From DASXRU01 sp036506395 (GTDB lineage Bacteria; Acidobacteriota; Blastocatellia; Pyrinomonadales; Pyrinomonadaceae), in NCBI GenBank assembly GCA_036506395.1, contig DASXRU010000081.1, positions 1 to 37,874 of the forward strand: DNA of 37,874 bases, read 5' to 3'. Made by a program: the position numbers and the translations under genes. Below are positions 9,158-19,234 of the stretch, one piece after another. The notes beneath the pieces are model-generated. The model was not told the DNA's origin. It made no database searches and saw nothing but the letters and a program-made list of their open reading frames with translations. Position 1 is the first letter of the stretch, and each line of letters opens with the position of its first letter.

Positions 9158-11553
9158 TGGCCGTACACGATCACTTCGACCGCTACTATGCAGAGAAGCT
9201 GTGGGCTCTGATCCCGGAACACTATCGGGAAGAGGACGGCCTCGCGGAACCTGCTGGCGTATTGCGCGGCTTTATCGAAGTGCTGGCCCAGCAGGCCGCC
9301 ACTCTGCGACGAAGTAACGATCGCCTCTGGGATGACAAGTTCATTGATTTATGTTCGGAGTGGGCCGTTCCGTACATCGGCGAGCTCGTGGCCACGCGGT
9401 TGGTCTCCGCATTGAATCTGCGTGGGCGGCGAGTTGATGTTGCCAAGACGATCTATTACCGGCGGCGGGCCGGCACTCCACGCATCCTTGAAGAGCTAAT
9501 CGCCGACATCACCGGCTGGGAAGGAAAACTGGTCGAAGAGTTTCGGCGGTTGGGCCGGATGCGTCATGGGCTCGATCCCGAACCGCCGTTTGCAGGCTTG
9601 CTGACCGGGACGCCGCCGGGTGGCTGGGCAGATCTGCGCAGCGCGCACGGCGCGGAGCTCGCGGACTCGGCATTTGAAGAGTTTCATCACACGCCGGACG
9701 TCAGGCGCCCACGCGGCCGGGATGGACGTTATGGAATCGCCAAGCTGGGATTTCATCTTTACCGGTTGGCGTCAACTCAACTTGAAGACATTACGCCGCG
9801 GCCGGGACCGCTCGCGGGTACGTTTACTTTCGATCCGTCAGGGCGAGACATCCCCTTGTTCATTCGCCGAAATCGCACTGACGATCGCCGGCGAGTTGAT
9901 TGGGAAGAGTGGATTTCCGCCAAAGAGTGGGAAGTTCCCAGCCCGATGCGTTGCCGCGTGCTTAACCATGCAGAGTTCGTGATCACTGAGCAGGTGCTGG
10001 CGGGGCTGTTCACCCGGCTGACTACCGCCCCCATCTCGTTGTCAGCCGCCGACGCCAACACCATCCTGGAATTGCTCCGTCGCTTTCGGGGACAGCGCCT
10101 TCCAAACGAAGCGCGCCTGTTTCAAATCTCGGAGGTCCTGGCGGCAGCGCTGCGCAACGCGCTCAGGAATCCGTTGGCGTGGTATTCACTTCTGGTCGCT
10201 GCTTTGATTGCGGAGTGCGGTAAGCGAGCGCTGCTTCCGATCGGCGTGTTCCCGACCGACACTGCCCCGAGCTCGACCGCTGAAGATTCTTCAGACGCCT
10301 CAGTGGTAGTCAAGACATTTCGCGGCGACCTCGTTCCCCCGCGTTTCGTTCCCGCCGCGCGCGAGTTGGTCGTTGGCGGAGACCTCAGCAATTGGACGGC
10401 CACGGTACCGGGCGTCGCCAAAGAGTGGCTGATCGATCCCCGGCGCGGTCGTCTGCGTTGGGTCGGCGCCGGTGCCGCCCCGCAACCACTCGTTTCTTAT
10501 TACTACGGGTTTTCAGGAGAGACCGGGGCCGGTGGTTACGACCGGGCTGAATTCCTGACCGCTGCCGTCACGCACAACATCAGAAACGGCGGCGCAATCC
10601 AGACTACTTTACCTGCAGGCGCGAACTTCCTGCCGCCAGGCGGAATCCCGCCACCACCGATCGTTCATCACGTGGTTGAAGTCCTCGACTCGGCCAACTA
10701 CACGCCGATTGATGACCGCGACCAGATCACGCAGCTCGAGTTCCGCGCGGCCAATCGCCGGCGGCCGTACCTGCGACTGACGCATGACTGGTTGCTGGAT
10801 ACTTCGGCGAACACGGAATCAGAGCTGACGCTCGACGGCCTGTGGATAGGAGCTGACGGTCCGCGTTCCATTCGCCTGCTCGGTGACTACGAGCGCGTCA
10901 CGTTGCGTCATCTGACGCTTGATCCCGGTGGGCTTGACTCAGATGGGAATCCGATCGGGGCGGTTACTTTGAGTATTGCCGGCAACGTCGAGAACCTGAT
11001 CATCGAGAATTCTATTGTCGGTCCAATTCTGGTACAGGGCGGGGAGCTCACCAATCTCGAGATTCGCGACTCAATCGTTGATGGCCAGCAATCCGCGGCG
11101 CCGGCGATCTCGGTGCCGGCCGGACGCGTGACCATGCGGCGCGTGACGGTCTTTGGGGAGGTTGAAGTCGAGTTGCTGGATGCCTCAGAGGCTTTGATTA
11201 CCGGATTCACCAACGTCACCAACACTCAAGAGGGTTGCTTCCGATTCAGTGCGGTGCTGGAACGACAGGTTCCGCTCAATCCCGCCTCGCCGCACAGTCG
11301 CGTGCCGCATCCTTACGAATCCTATTTCGTGAGGGACTTTAACGCGACGTTTGCTTCCAGGATTTTTGGCCGCCCCGGCTACGCGCAACTGGCGGAAAGC
11401 GCGCCAGAGTTTATCCGCCGGGGCGCGGAAAACAAATCTGAAATAGGAGCTTTTAGCAGTCTGTTGAATCCCATCAAGTTCGACAGTTTGCGTGCCAAGG
11501 TTGAGGAGTTCGCTCCGTTCGGGCTCTTGCCGGTCTATGTATTTGAAACCTGA
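9157..11553 (+). CDS. gpI-like tail protein with C-terminal beta-helix
   Basis: 798 residues. GGGAGGAG precedes TGATG, so the ATG at 9157 shares one base with the previous stop. Residues 1-110 (FDRYYAEKLWALIPEHYREEDG; IDLCSEWAVPYIGELV; VAKTIYYRRRAGTPRILEELIADITGW) match tail protein I-like proteins of eCIS. Residues about 540-720 are short parallel strands (TLSIAGNVENLIIENSIVG, EIRDSIVDG) that look like a right-handed beta-helix. The tail includes EGCFRFSAV and PYES motifs that I associate with this CIS protein type. It probably sits at the baseplate periphery and holds the fibre encoded next. Confidence 0.75.
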   Translation: MAVHDHFDRYYAEKLWALIPEHYREEDGLAEPAGVLRGFIEVLAQQAATLRRSNDRLWDDKFIDLCSEWAVPYIGELVATRLVSALNLRGRRVDVAKTIYYRRRAGTPRILEELIADITGWEGKLVEEFRRLGRMRHGLDPEPPFAGLLTGTPPGGWADLRSAHGAELADSAFEEFHHTPDVRRPRGRDGRYGIAKLGFHLYRLASTQLEDITPRPGPLAGTFTFDPSGRDIPLFIRRNRTDDRRRVDWEEWISAKEWEVPSPMRCRVLNHAEFVITEQVLAGLFTRLTTAPISLSAADANTILELLRRFRGQRLPNEARLFQISEVLAAALRNALRNPLAWYSLLVAALIAECGKRALLPIGVFPTDTAPSSTAEDSSDASVVVKTFRGDLVPPRFVPAARELVVGGDLSNWTATVPGVAKEWLIDPRRGRLRWVGAGAAPQPLVSYYYGFSGETGAGGYDRAEFLTAAVTHNIRNGGAIQTTLPAGANFLPPGGIPPPPIVHHVVEVLDSANYTPIDDRDQITQLEFRAANRRRPYLRLTHDWLLDTSANTESELTLDGLWIGADGPRSIRLLGDYERVTLRHLTLDPGGLDSDGNPIGAVTLSIAGNVENLIIENSIVGPILVQGGELTNLEIRDSIVDGQQSAAPAISVPAGRVTMRRVTVFGEVEVELLDASEALITGFTNVTNTQEGCFRFSAVLERQVPLNPASPHSRVPHPYESYFVRDFNATFASRIFGRPGYAQLAESAPEFIRRGAENKSEIGAFSSLLNPIKFDSLRAKVEEFAPFGLLPVYVFET

Positions 11554-11564
11554 GTAGAGGACTT

Positions 11565-14500
11565 ATGCCTAATATCGATATCTCACGCGACGCTACCGAT
11601 CAACGAAAACACTACGACCGTGTGCAGATGCAACAGGGCCGGGTGCTGACCGATGACGACTTTAACGAAGCCGAGCGGCTCGATGCCGAAGACGCGCGCC
11701 GGGTGCGCGTTGATGTGATTGGACCGGCGGGAAGTCCTGACGATGGATTTCGTCTCAAGCAGGTAGGCGGCGAGCTGACGCTCAGCGCCGGAACCTTCTA
11801 CGTCGGTGGTCTTCGCCTCGAAATGGAGAGTGACGAACGCTTCAACCTCCAGAAAGATTGGTTGCAGCAGGGCGCCCTGCCAGGCGAGACGCTGACGGCG
11901 CCGGCGGCCGAGCAATTTGATTTTGTCTGGCTCGATGTCTGGCAGCAGCCGGTATCCGCCGTTGAAGACAAGGAATTGTTGGAGGCCGCGTTGGGCGGCG
12001 CCGACACTGCCGCGCGGGTGCGCACGATGCGGCGCGCCAAAGTTTTCAGAAACGTTGGCGGCGTGGATTGTGCCACGGCCTGGACGAAGCTCCTGACTGC
12101 GCTCAGCGCCGAAGGCACGCTCACCGGCGATTTCGAGTTGGTACCTGACGCGAGGCTGACGGTCGGACCAGACGGCACCGCGGGCACCGACGATCTGTGC
12201 TCACCGCCGGTAAACGGCGGCTATTTGGGAGCCGAGAACCAGGCGATCCGAGTGCAAATTGTCGGCCCGAACCAATTCACCTGGGGATTTGATAACGGGG
12301 CGCCGCTTTATCGGGTGAAACTTCAAACCGATGACACCGGAGCATTGAAGAAGATACACATGCTGACGGTTCCCAAAGATCAAGCGCATTACCCGCTCGA
12401 GGGTCAGGTCATAGAGTTGCTGCCGTGGTCTGCTCTTCTGTCGAATGGACAGAAGAATGCCGAACTATCCGGCTTTATGGCCAAGGTGAGCGGCAGCTAC
12501 AACCCTGATACTCAGGACTTGTTCATCAGCACGGCGCCGCCCAACGATACCGGCACGCCTGTGATGGCCTTCGGCCAGCGATGGAGCGCGCGACTGGACG
12601 CGCTGCCGCCTCCCGCAGGGGCTACAAGAATCAAGAACGAGGCTCCTCCCGAAGACGAATACTTCTACATGCGCGTTTGGAACCGCGGCGGCGACACCGC
12701 TTCACCACCGGCGATTGCCTTTGTTCCCGGCACGCCGGTGCCTTTGACGAAGACCGGGATTCAGGTGACCTTCGCCGGCGCCAATCTGCGGAAAAACGAT
12801 TTCTGGATCATCGCGGCGCGCCCGGAAACGCCAAATCGATTCGTTCCGTGGGAACTGGAGAGCGGCCGGGCGCCGCACGGAGTCAGGCGCTGGATCGCGC
12901 CGCTGGGAATCATTCACTGGCCGGGCGGCGGTGGCACATTCCAGGTGGACGATGATTGCCGTCCAACTTTTCTCCCGCTGACGCGGCTGAAAGGCTGTTG
13001 CACTTTCACGGTGGGCGACGGCTCGCACAGCTTTGGAAACTTCAGCAAGATCCAGGATGCCGTGAATGCCTTGCCACCGTCGGGAGGCAAGATCTGCGTG
13101 TTGCCCGGCATCTTCAACGAAAATGTCGTGATTGATCGTCGAGTAAACATCGTCATCCACGGTTGCGGACCGAGATCACGCGTCCAGTCCATCGCGAATG
13201 CCAACGCCCTGCCTGAGCCGGCTTTCATGGTCTCGAATTCCACCGAGATCACAATTGAGGATCTGGCAATCGAATCGGGACCGCGCAGCGCGGTGCAGGT
13301 CAACAACGCTCGTCATGTCACTGCGCGCGGGTGCCTGATTCAGATGCGCGATCAGCAGACCATCTGGCAGGCGATCTACTCTCGCGGTGACGACATTCTC
13401 ATTGAGTCGAATACTATCGAGATTCTGCCGCGTGAAGGTGGACCGCCGGTGCCAACTGTACCACCGGCGATTGGGACGGCAGGCGCTCCGGCTGGACAGC
13501 ACACACCAGCGGGTCCGATTGTGATCGGCGACAAGACGCGCGGCGGTATTCAACTCGCCGGCGGCTCGGATCGTGTGCGCGTTGCCAACAACACTATTCG
13601 TGGCGGGATTTCGAATGGCATCACGCTCGGCAGCCTCCATCAGGTCGGTTCGAACGATCCGAATGACGACACGCCCGACTCGCCGGGTTCGATAGACGAA
13701 TGCAATCCGTGCCGGCCGCCAGACCTGACGGACGGTGACGATCCAAGGAACCCCGGCGTGCGCTTTGTCTCGACCGGAGATCTCTACGACATCAGAATCA
13801 CGGGTAATCGCATCAGCGACATGGGCATCAACGGCATCGGCGTGGTCCGCTTTTTTGATCTCGCCAATGGCGGCGACATGATCGGCGTTCATGGCCTCTA
13901 CATCGCGGATAATTTCATTACTCGCTGTATGCGGCGCAAACTGGAGCAGGTGAAGCAGGCTTTCCTGTTCTTCATCGCCTATGGAGGCATCGCGCTGGCC
14001 AAGGTCAGTGACCTCCGCATACTGCGCAACGAAATTGTTTTCAACGGCACGTCTCACCTGGATCCGATCTGTGGCGTTTTTGCGATTATCGTTCAGGGGT
14101 TGCAGCTGGATGACAATCGCATCATCGACAATGGACCCAAGTCGCAGGAGCCGGTCAGCAATGCGCTGAACGGAATTCGTGGAGGGATCCACATCTGGCT
14201 CGTCATGCCGATAGTGGAACCGACCACAACGGCGACAAACCAGATATTTATCGACCGGAAGGGTGGCCGCCGCGGAGTTACGACCTGTGCCATGCGAGAC
14301 AACATTATTATCGCGCCGCTCGGGCGAGCCGTTACCTTCCTGGCACTCGGCCAGGTCGTTGTAGCGCGGAATCGTTTGGTTACTCAGGGCTTCACCGGGA
14401 AGGGTCTGGACTTCATAGCCGCCACCGTGCTGATTGGAAACTTTGGCTTCAGCAACGAGTGGACGCTGGGTCTGATCCTGGTCCTTATTCTGCAGCTGAT

Positions 14501-15014
14501 TGGGAGGAATCCGGCTGTCGGAGGGCAGAACCTTTGCGCTTTGGCCAAGGTCTTCGGCGTGCTCAATCCGGGGCCGCCGCGTTCCTTCTGGCCACCGCTG
14601 GTCCGGAACTGGGCGACCGGCAAGATCCTGTTCACCGAAAACCAGGTGACGCTGGACATCATGGAACAACCATTCGGCTTTGGCTTGAGCTCGATGCTGA
14701 TCTTCACACTCGACGACCTGGGCATGACTGACAATCAGTGCGAAATCACCAGCACTGCGGTTTTCTTCTTCGTTGATGGCTTTTTCTTTGCCGGCAGCGT
14801 GCGCGAAGCCGATAATCGGTTTTCAGAGACCTGGGGGCACGTCGCGCTTTCCGCCTGGTCGCTGGGTTTCATGAATACCACGACGGACAATCAGTCAACA
14901 CACTGCCTCAGGGCCAACGCGCTGTTGCCGCAACTGCGCGTTTTCCGGGACAACGTGTTCTTCATCGAAGCGCTGTGTCGCGGCGAATGCGAGCAGCCAG
15001 CGCTTAACGCCTAA
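11565..15014 (+). CDS. Giant fibre/spike-like protein: DUF6519-like N-terminus and pectate-lyase-like beta-helix
   Basis: 1149 residues. The first ~60 residues (DQRKHYDRVQMQQGRVLTDDDFNEAE) are the DUF6519-like start seen in CIS tail proteins. Residues up to about 475 form a mixed beta region. From about 478 the segment TVGDGSHSFGNFSKIQDAVNALP, then GGKICVLPGIFNENVVIDRRVNIVIHGCG, is the entry of a right-handed beta-helix of the pectate-lyase/parallel-beta type. About 25-residue rungs (DLAIES, HVTARGCLIQ, ILIESNTIEI, VRVANNTIRGG, DIRITGNRISDMG, LYIADNFITRC) continue to the C-terminus. Such proteins act as tail fibres or receptor-binding spikes. Oddities are a very hydrophobic stretch (about 967-976, TLGLILVLIL) and many cysteines. 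Confidence 0.75.
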   Translation: MPNIDISRDATDQRKHYDRVQMQQGRVLTDDDFNEAERLDAEDARRVRVDVIGPAGSPDDGFRLKQVGGELTLSAGTFYVGGLRLEMESDERFNLQKDWLQQGALPGETLTAPAAEQFDFVWLDVWQQPVSAVEDKELLEAALGGADTAARVRTMRRAKVFRNVGGVDCATAWTKLLTALSAEGTLTGDFELVPDARLTVGPDGTAGTDDLCSPPVNGGYLGAENQAIRVQIVGPNQFTWGFDNGAPLYRVKLQTDDTGALKKIHMLTVPKDQAHYPLEGQVIELLPWSALLSNGQKNAELSGFMAKVSGSYNPDTQDLFISTAPPNDTGTPVMAFGQRWSARLDALPPPAGATRIKNEAPPEDEYFYMRVWNRGGDTASPPAIAFVPGTPVPLTKTGIQVTFAGANLRKNDFWIIAARPETPNRFVPWELESGRAPHGVRRWIAPLGIIHWPGGGGTFQVDDDCRPTFLPLTRLKGCCTFTVGDGSHSFGNFSKIQDAVNALPPSGGKICVLPGIFNENVVIDRRVNIVIHGCGPRSRVQSIANANALPEPAFMVSNSTEITIEDLAIESGPRSAVQVNNARHVTARGCLIQMRDQQTIWQAIYSRGDDILIESNTIEILPREGGPPVPTVPPAIGTAGAPAGQHTPAGPIVIGDKTRGGIQLAGGSDRVRVANNTIRGGISNGITLGSLHQVGSNDPNDDTPDSPGSIDECNPCRPPDLTDGDDPRNPGVRFVSTGDLYDIRITGNRISDMGINGIGVVRFFDLANGGDMIGVHGLYIADNFITRCMRRKLEQVKQAFLFFIAYGGIALAKVSDLRILRNEIVFNGTSHLDPICGVFAIIVQGLQLDDNRIIDNGPKSQEPVSNALNGIRGGIHIWLVMPIVEPTTTATNQIFIDRKGGRRGVTTCAMRDNIIIAPLGRAVTFLALGQVVVARNRLVTQGFTGKGLDFIAATVLIGNFGFSNEWTLGLILVLILQLIGRNPAVGGQNLCALAKVFGVLNPGPPRSFWPPLVRNWATGKILFTENQVTLDIMEQPFGFGLSSMLIFTLDDLGMTDNQCEITSTAVFFFVDGFFFAGSVREADNRFSETWGHVALSAWSLGFMNTTTDNQSTHCLRANALLPQLRVFRDNVFFIEALCRGECEQPALNA

Positions 15015-15047
15015 ATAACTATTGAACGATTGACAGGAGCGACCATC

Positions 15048-15824
15048 ATGGCTACTGATTCAACCAAAGACAGCTTTTCGCAAATTTTCGCCGATACCAG
15101 CTCGCCGGAAAGCGTGCGTCGTCAGTTCATCGACGAGCCCCTGAGAGGCGCGCAGCAAGCGGCTATCGGCTCAGCCCTGGATCTGGCAAAGGTGCTGGGC
15201 GCACTTCCCGAAGCTTTGGCCGCTTCCCAGCGCCGCGAGCTCGAGCGGCTACAGCGTTCGGCCGAAAAAGACGACCCGCGCATTGCTTTGCTCGAGGCGT
15301 CAATTGAAGAGGTGGATATCCTGCGCACGATGGCGCGTCGCGGAGAAACACGCGCGCGTCGTGCGATGGTCGCCCTCACCGGCAGTAACGAAGTCTTTCA
15401 CGGCTTTGTCTCCGATTCCGAATTCAATCCGCTTCCTGAGCTGACCGTGCGATTGACCAGCAACCAAGTGGGCGCCAAAGAGCTCTCAGCTACCACCGAA
15501 GCAGATGGTTACTTCAGCATAACTCTGAGCCGGAAATCTCGGGCGAAGGGAACGTCGGCACGGGACGTCGCCGATCTCACCCCGGAAAAAATCGCGGAGA
15601 TGTTCGTGCGCCAGGAACAACAGAAGGATGTCAAAGGCCAACCGGAAAGTCTTTTGCGGACGAAAGGTCGAATCGAGATCCTGAGGAAGAACAAGGTCAT
15701 ACATGAGGATCCGGTGGCGGTCGAGCTAGACGAAGTCAGCGTCTATCGCGAGTATGTGATTAGCGCAGAAGGATCTTCTCCGCCACCGGCATTTCAGCCA
15801 TACGCAAAGACCAAAAACAAATAA
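15048..15824 (+). CDS. Last gene of the injection-system operon; carboxypeptidase-regulatory-like fold
   Basis: 258 residues from the ATG at 15048, chosen because CAGGAGCG lies 8 bases upstream; an in-frame TTG at 15030 is unsupported. The N-terminal ~100 residues are helical and charged (SSPESVRRQFIDEPL; QRRELERLQRSAEKDD). At about 110-150, VFHGFVSDSEFNPLPELTVRLTS then SATTEADGYFSITL is the classic carboxypeptidase-regulatory/transthyretin-like pattern. No signal peptide is present. It is 33 bases downstream of the fibre gene, so it may be a fibre accessory protein, an adaptor or a cargo. I do not recognise a named function. Confidence 0.6.
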   Translation: MATDSTKDSFSQIFADTSSPESVRRQFIDEPLRGAQQAAIGSALDLAKVLGALPEALAASQRRELERLQRSAEKDDPRIALLEASIEEVDILRTMARRGETRARRAMVALTGSNEVFHGFVSDSEFNPLPELTVRLTSNQVGAKELSATTEADGYFSITLSRKSRAKGTSARDVADLTPEKIAEMFVRQEQQKDVKGQPESLLRTKGRIEILRKNKVIHEDPVAVELDEVSVYREYVISAEGSSPPPAFQPYAKTKNK

Positions 15825-16000
15825 CCTGGTCGAGCTTGGAGAAGGTCACGAGTCGTAGAATTGATTAGTCCTTTACAGCCTCAAGCCACCCTGCCCCGCT
15901 AAGGACACCCTCTCAAGACTGTGTAATGCGACGGCATAGGTCAATCGCCGGAAAAAAGATTTCGGATTAACTTTGGCCATTGTATAGGACGGAACATCCG

Positions 16001-19000
16001 CTAAAACTGCAACTTCAACGACATTTGGATGCTCCGTGGTCCGCCGGATTGATATGCTGAGTTCAAGCCGACGCTGCCGACATTGCTTCCCAGACTTCTC
16101 GCGAACATCGCGGTCGAGGGTCCGAAGAGTCCGCTATTGAGGTCGCCGAGGGGTTCTCCAAAATTTGGTCGATTGAAGAGGTTAAAGACATCCATCCTAA
16201 ATTGCAGGTTTATTCTTTCCGTAAGAGCGAAACGCCGACGGAGCGCCAGATCCAACTGCCTTAGGGGAAAACCACGTAGAGCATTCCGCCCCAGTGTGCC
16301 CTGACGCGCAATCTGAGGAATGGAGAAAGCCCCTCGATTGATTGCTCGTCCGCCCGGAAACGAAGAATCTTTGAGATAGAGTGGGACTCCGGAAACTAAG
16401 TCTGGGCGAAGATTGAATGGCCCAAAGCCCATGTCGCGCATGAAAAATACATCTACAGGTGCCGCCGTCCGTGCGGTGAGTATGCCGTCCACAGACCAGC
16501 CGCGAAGCAGGCAGCTTCCGACTGCGCTGAAAGGCAGGGCAGGAATGTTGTAAGTGATAGCTCCAGCAAACGAGTGGCGCACGTCGAAGTCGGATGAAGC
16601 TCGATCGAAACGCGGGTCAATGATTGTTGACGGCGAATTGGCAAGAGAATCATTGGATGCATTGTCAATCGAATGCGACCAAGTGTAGGAGAGATGCGAT
16701 TGCAAGTTGCGCGAGAGCCGGCGCTGGAACTGAATCTGAAGCGCGTGGTAGCTCGAAGCCGCCTTATTCGTGGTAATGAATATTTGCGCGAAATCTGAAT
16801 TTGGATTGACAAGCAGCTCCTGGCGAAGCAGGCGGCGGCCCACTGCGCCGACATATGAAACTGATAAGCTGCGCTTGGAGCCGAGCGATTGCTCAAAGCT
16901 AACGTTCCACTGCATCGTCAGAGGCAGCCTGAGGCGCGGATCAGACGCTTGGATCCGACTGACCGGAGGAGCGAAGCTCGGAGCAGGCGGCTCAGTCAAA
17001 GACGGATCCAACGGATAACTGACATTGGATAAGACTCGCCTTCGCAGGTATGGGAAGGAAACAGCGGCATTTGCGAGCGACCCCGTCCCCAGATCGTAGA
17101 AGATGCCAAAGCCTCCGCGCAGCACGCTCTCCCGGCCCTGACGCTCAGACAGTTGATAAGCTGCGCCGATACGTGGCGCGAAATTATTGTAAGTCGCCCT
17201 GTAGAAAGGCGTGCCTGCAGACGCGAGCGTAAGCGTTCGCGGATCATCCAGTCCTTGCACTGTATACAGAACCTGGCCGTCTCTGCCCCTCGGCGGCGGA
17301 TTCAACTCCCAGCGCAATCCGTAAGTGAGCGTCAGACGACGCGAGAGTTTCCAAGTGTCCTGTGCATAGGCAGAAAGGTTTGTGAAGACGAGGCTAACCT
17401 TGTCCTGCGTTTGAATCACAACCGACGATGCAGTTCCGCTCAGCGCGTCACTGATGTTATTGAATGAAGCGGATTGCTTATATTTCCATTGGCCATAAAC
17501 CGGGGTCAGGCTGCGATAGTCAACCCCCAGTTTCACTTGATGTGAGCTTGCCAGGATCGCCAGGCTATCAACCAGATTCAGTTGATGCTGAAAGTTGGTT
17601 GCGTCTTTGCCAACCGAGAATGCGACATTGCCGCCGAGGCTAAACCTATAAAGCGAGTTTTCGACCGATGAGAGACGTGGAAAGACCCGGGAGTCATCGA
17701 AGGATTCAGCGCCACCAAAATCGTCAAGCTGAAAATATTTTCCGCCTTCGGTGGTGCTGTAGTTAAAGCGAAAATCGTTACTGATCTTTGGAGTGATCAT
17801 CTGAGCCGCGCCGACGGTCAGGGTTTGAGTGCTGAAGGCCATCTGGAGCGTCGTGTTCAGGCTGGTATTCGCTCCACCTCGCGTTTCCGTTTCCGAAACC
17901 TCGAAGCTGTAGCGACCAAACAACGACAGCTTTTCGCCGAGCTTCTGGTCCATGCGAAGGCTTGTTGCGTGCAAGTTTGCGGCATCTGCGTAACTGGTGG
18001 AAAAGCGCGCGAACCCGTTCGCGTTCTCATCGCCATTTGGCACGGGAAAGGCATTCAAGAACGGCCTTATACTTTCCGGCGCAGCATCACGTGCGAACAT
18101 TGAGGGCACATCAACTGTCGCGACCTGCGGCAAGCGCAGACGCAGCCTTTCATAAGAGACGAAGAAAAATGTCTTGCCCTTGATGATTGGCCCACCGAAA
18201 ACGCCGCCGAAGTCGTGCTGACTAAGCTGGGGTTTGCGCAGATCGTCGCGGTTCGCGAACCAGTCATTGGCGCTTAGGGCGCCGCTACGAAAATATTCAA
18301 AGAGACTGCCGCGAAACTGATTGCCGCCGGCGCGGGTTTGCACCAGCACTTGCGCGCCAGGCGTGCGGCCAAATTCGGGCGCAAAAGTGCTCGTCAGAAT
18401 TTTGAACTCTTGCAACGCGTCAATCGAGAATAGGCTGTGCGAGGTGCCGAGCGCAGTCAGACCCGGCAGAGAGCCCGACCCGGATTGGCCTAGTCCATCG
18501 GCTCCAGCGGCGACCCCGATGTTAGCGCTGACCCCATCTACCATGAAGTAATTAGCGCTGGCGCGTTGGCCGTTGACGCTGAACTGTCCCTGTTCGGCGA
18601 ACGTTGGTTTGGTAACTGCGACTCCGGGCGTGAGTGATATAACTGGCTGAAGGCTACGCCCGTTGAGCGGCAGATTCTCAACCATCTGCCGGTTGAAAAT
18701 CGTAGCAACCGCCGCAGACCGTTGAACGATCGAAGAATCTGGATCAATCGTGACGGTTTCTCCGATTTCGCCTACCTTAAGTTGAATCCTGAGCGCGAGT
18801 TGATCGTTAACCTTGAGCGCGAGACCTTTGATTTCGGCAGTGGCGAATCCCTGCTGTTGGACGGCAACTGTGTAATTACCGGGCGGAAGCTCGGTAATAA
18901 TGAAGACGCCCACGCGGCTGGTCTTCGTCTCTTTTCTTATTGTTTTGCTAATATCCTTTACCGATACACTTGCTTCCGGTACAACTGCGTCATTCTCGTC

Positions 19001-19168
19001 CACAACCGTTCCCAATAGCGTACTTCTTGCCGGCGTTGGGTCGGCGACAAAGGACACGTTCCTGAACAGTTCTCGATTCTGTGCTTGAGTAACATGAATG
19101 GTTGAGAGGAGTAGGCAGAGAGACACTAAAGCTGTTTCGAGTGAAGCGCTGCGAGATACAGGTCTCAC
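16001..19168 (-). CDS. TonB-dependent outer-membrane receptor, Oar-like, with carboxypeptidase-regulatory N-terminus
   Basis: 1055 residues from a GTG at 19168 (weak AGGG upstream). Residues 1-29 are a signal peptide ending in TQAQ. Residues about 50-135 (LLGTVVDENDAVVPEASVSVKD; GVFIITELPPGNYTVAVQQQGF) are the carboxypeptidase-regulatory domain, followed by a plug domain (VENLPLNGRSLQPVISLTPG; FSVNGQRASANYFMVDGVSAN) and a long beta-barrel ending in the aromatic SLKLQF expected of outer-membrane proteins. These Oar-type receptors are abundant in Acidobacteria and import unknown, probably carbohydrate- or peptide-like, ligands. It runs convergent to the CIS operon with 176 bases between and is divergent from the CHAT gene. 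Confidence 0.9.
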   Translation of the reverse strand: MRPVSRSASLETALVSLCLLLSTIHVTQAQNRELFRNVSFVADPTPARSTLLGTVVDENDAVVPEASVSVKDISKTIRKETKTSRVGVFIITELPPGNYTVAVQQQGFATAEIKGLALKVNDQLALRIQLKVGEIGETVTIDPDSSIVQRSAAVATIFNRQMVENLPLNGRSLQPVISLTPGVAVTKPTFAEQGQFSVNGQRASANYFMVDGVSANIGVAAGADGLGQSGSGSLPGLTALGTSHSLFSIDALQEFKILTSTFAPEFGRTPGAQVLVQTRAGGNQFRGSLFEYFRSGALSANDWFANRDDLRKPQLSQHDFGGVFGGPIIKGKTFFFVSYERLRLRLPQVATVDVPSMFARDAAPESIRPFLNAFPVPNGDENANGFARFSTSYADAANLHATSLRMDQKLGEKLSLFGRYSFEVSETETRGGANTSLNTTLQMAFSTQTLTVGAAQMITPKISNDFRFNYSTTEGGKYFQLDDFGGAESFDDSRVFPRLSSVENSLYRFSLGGNVAFSVGKDATNFQHQLNLVDSLAILASSHQVKLGVDYRSLTPVYGQWKYKQSASFNNISDALSGTASSVVIQTQDKVSLVFTNLSAYAQDTWKLSRRLTLTYGLRWELNPPPRGRDGQVLYTVQGLDDPRTLTLASAGTPFYRATYNNFAPRIGAAYQLSERQGRESVLRGGFGIFYDLGTGSLANAAVSFPYLRRRVLSNVSYPLDPSLTEPPAPSFAPPVSRIQASDPRLRLPLTMQWNVSFEQSLGSKRSLSVSYVGAVGRRLLRQELLVNPNSDFAQIFITTNKAASSYHALQIQFQRRLSRNLQSHLSYTWSHSIDNASNDSLANSPSTIIDPRFDRASSDFDVRHSFAGAITYNIPALPFSAVGSCLLRGWSVDGILTARTAAPVDVFFMRDMGFGPFNLRPDLVSGVPLYLKDSSFPGGRAINRGAFSIPQIARQGTLGRNALRGFPLRQLDLALRRRFALTERINLQFRMDVFNLFNRPNFGEPLGDLNSGLFGPSTAMFARSLGSNVGSVGLNSAYQSGGPRSIQMSLKLQF

Positions 19169-19234
19169 GATCTCTGCCCTCTGCTGTTGTACTGGCTATG
19201 GGGGTTTCGGGGAATGTTACGACACCTACTGGTC

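Noticed and set aside
13176..14669. 497-codon minus-strand frame opposite the fibre gene
   Set aside because: It is antisense to the beta-helix coding region, has no recognisable domain or start signal, and fits a shadow frame in GC-rich repetitive coding DNA.
1..15824. Ordinary prophage
   Set aside because: No capsid, portal, terminase or lysis gene is seen; the J-like, LysM and DUF6519-like proteins point to an injection system. Upstream sequence could still overturn this.
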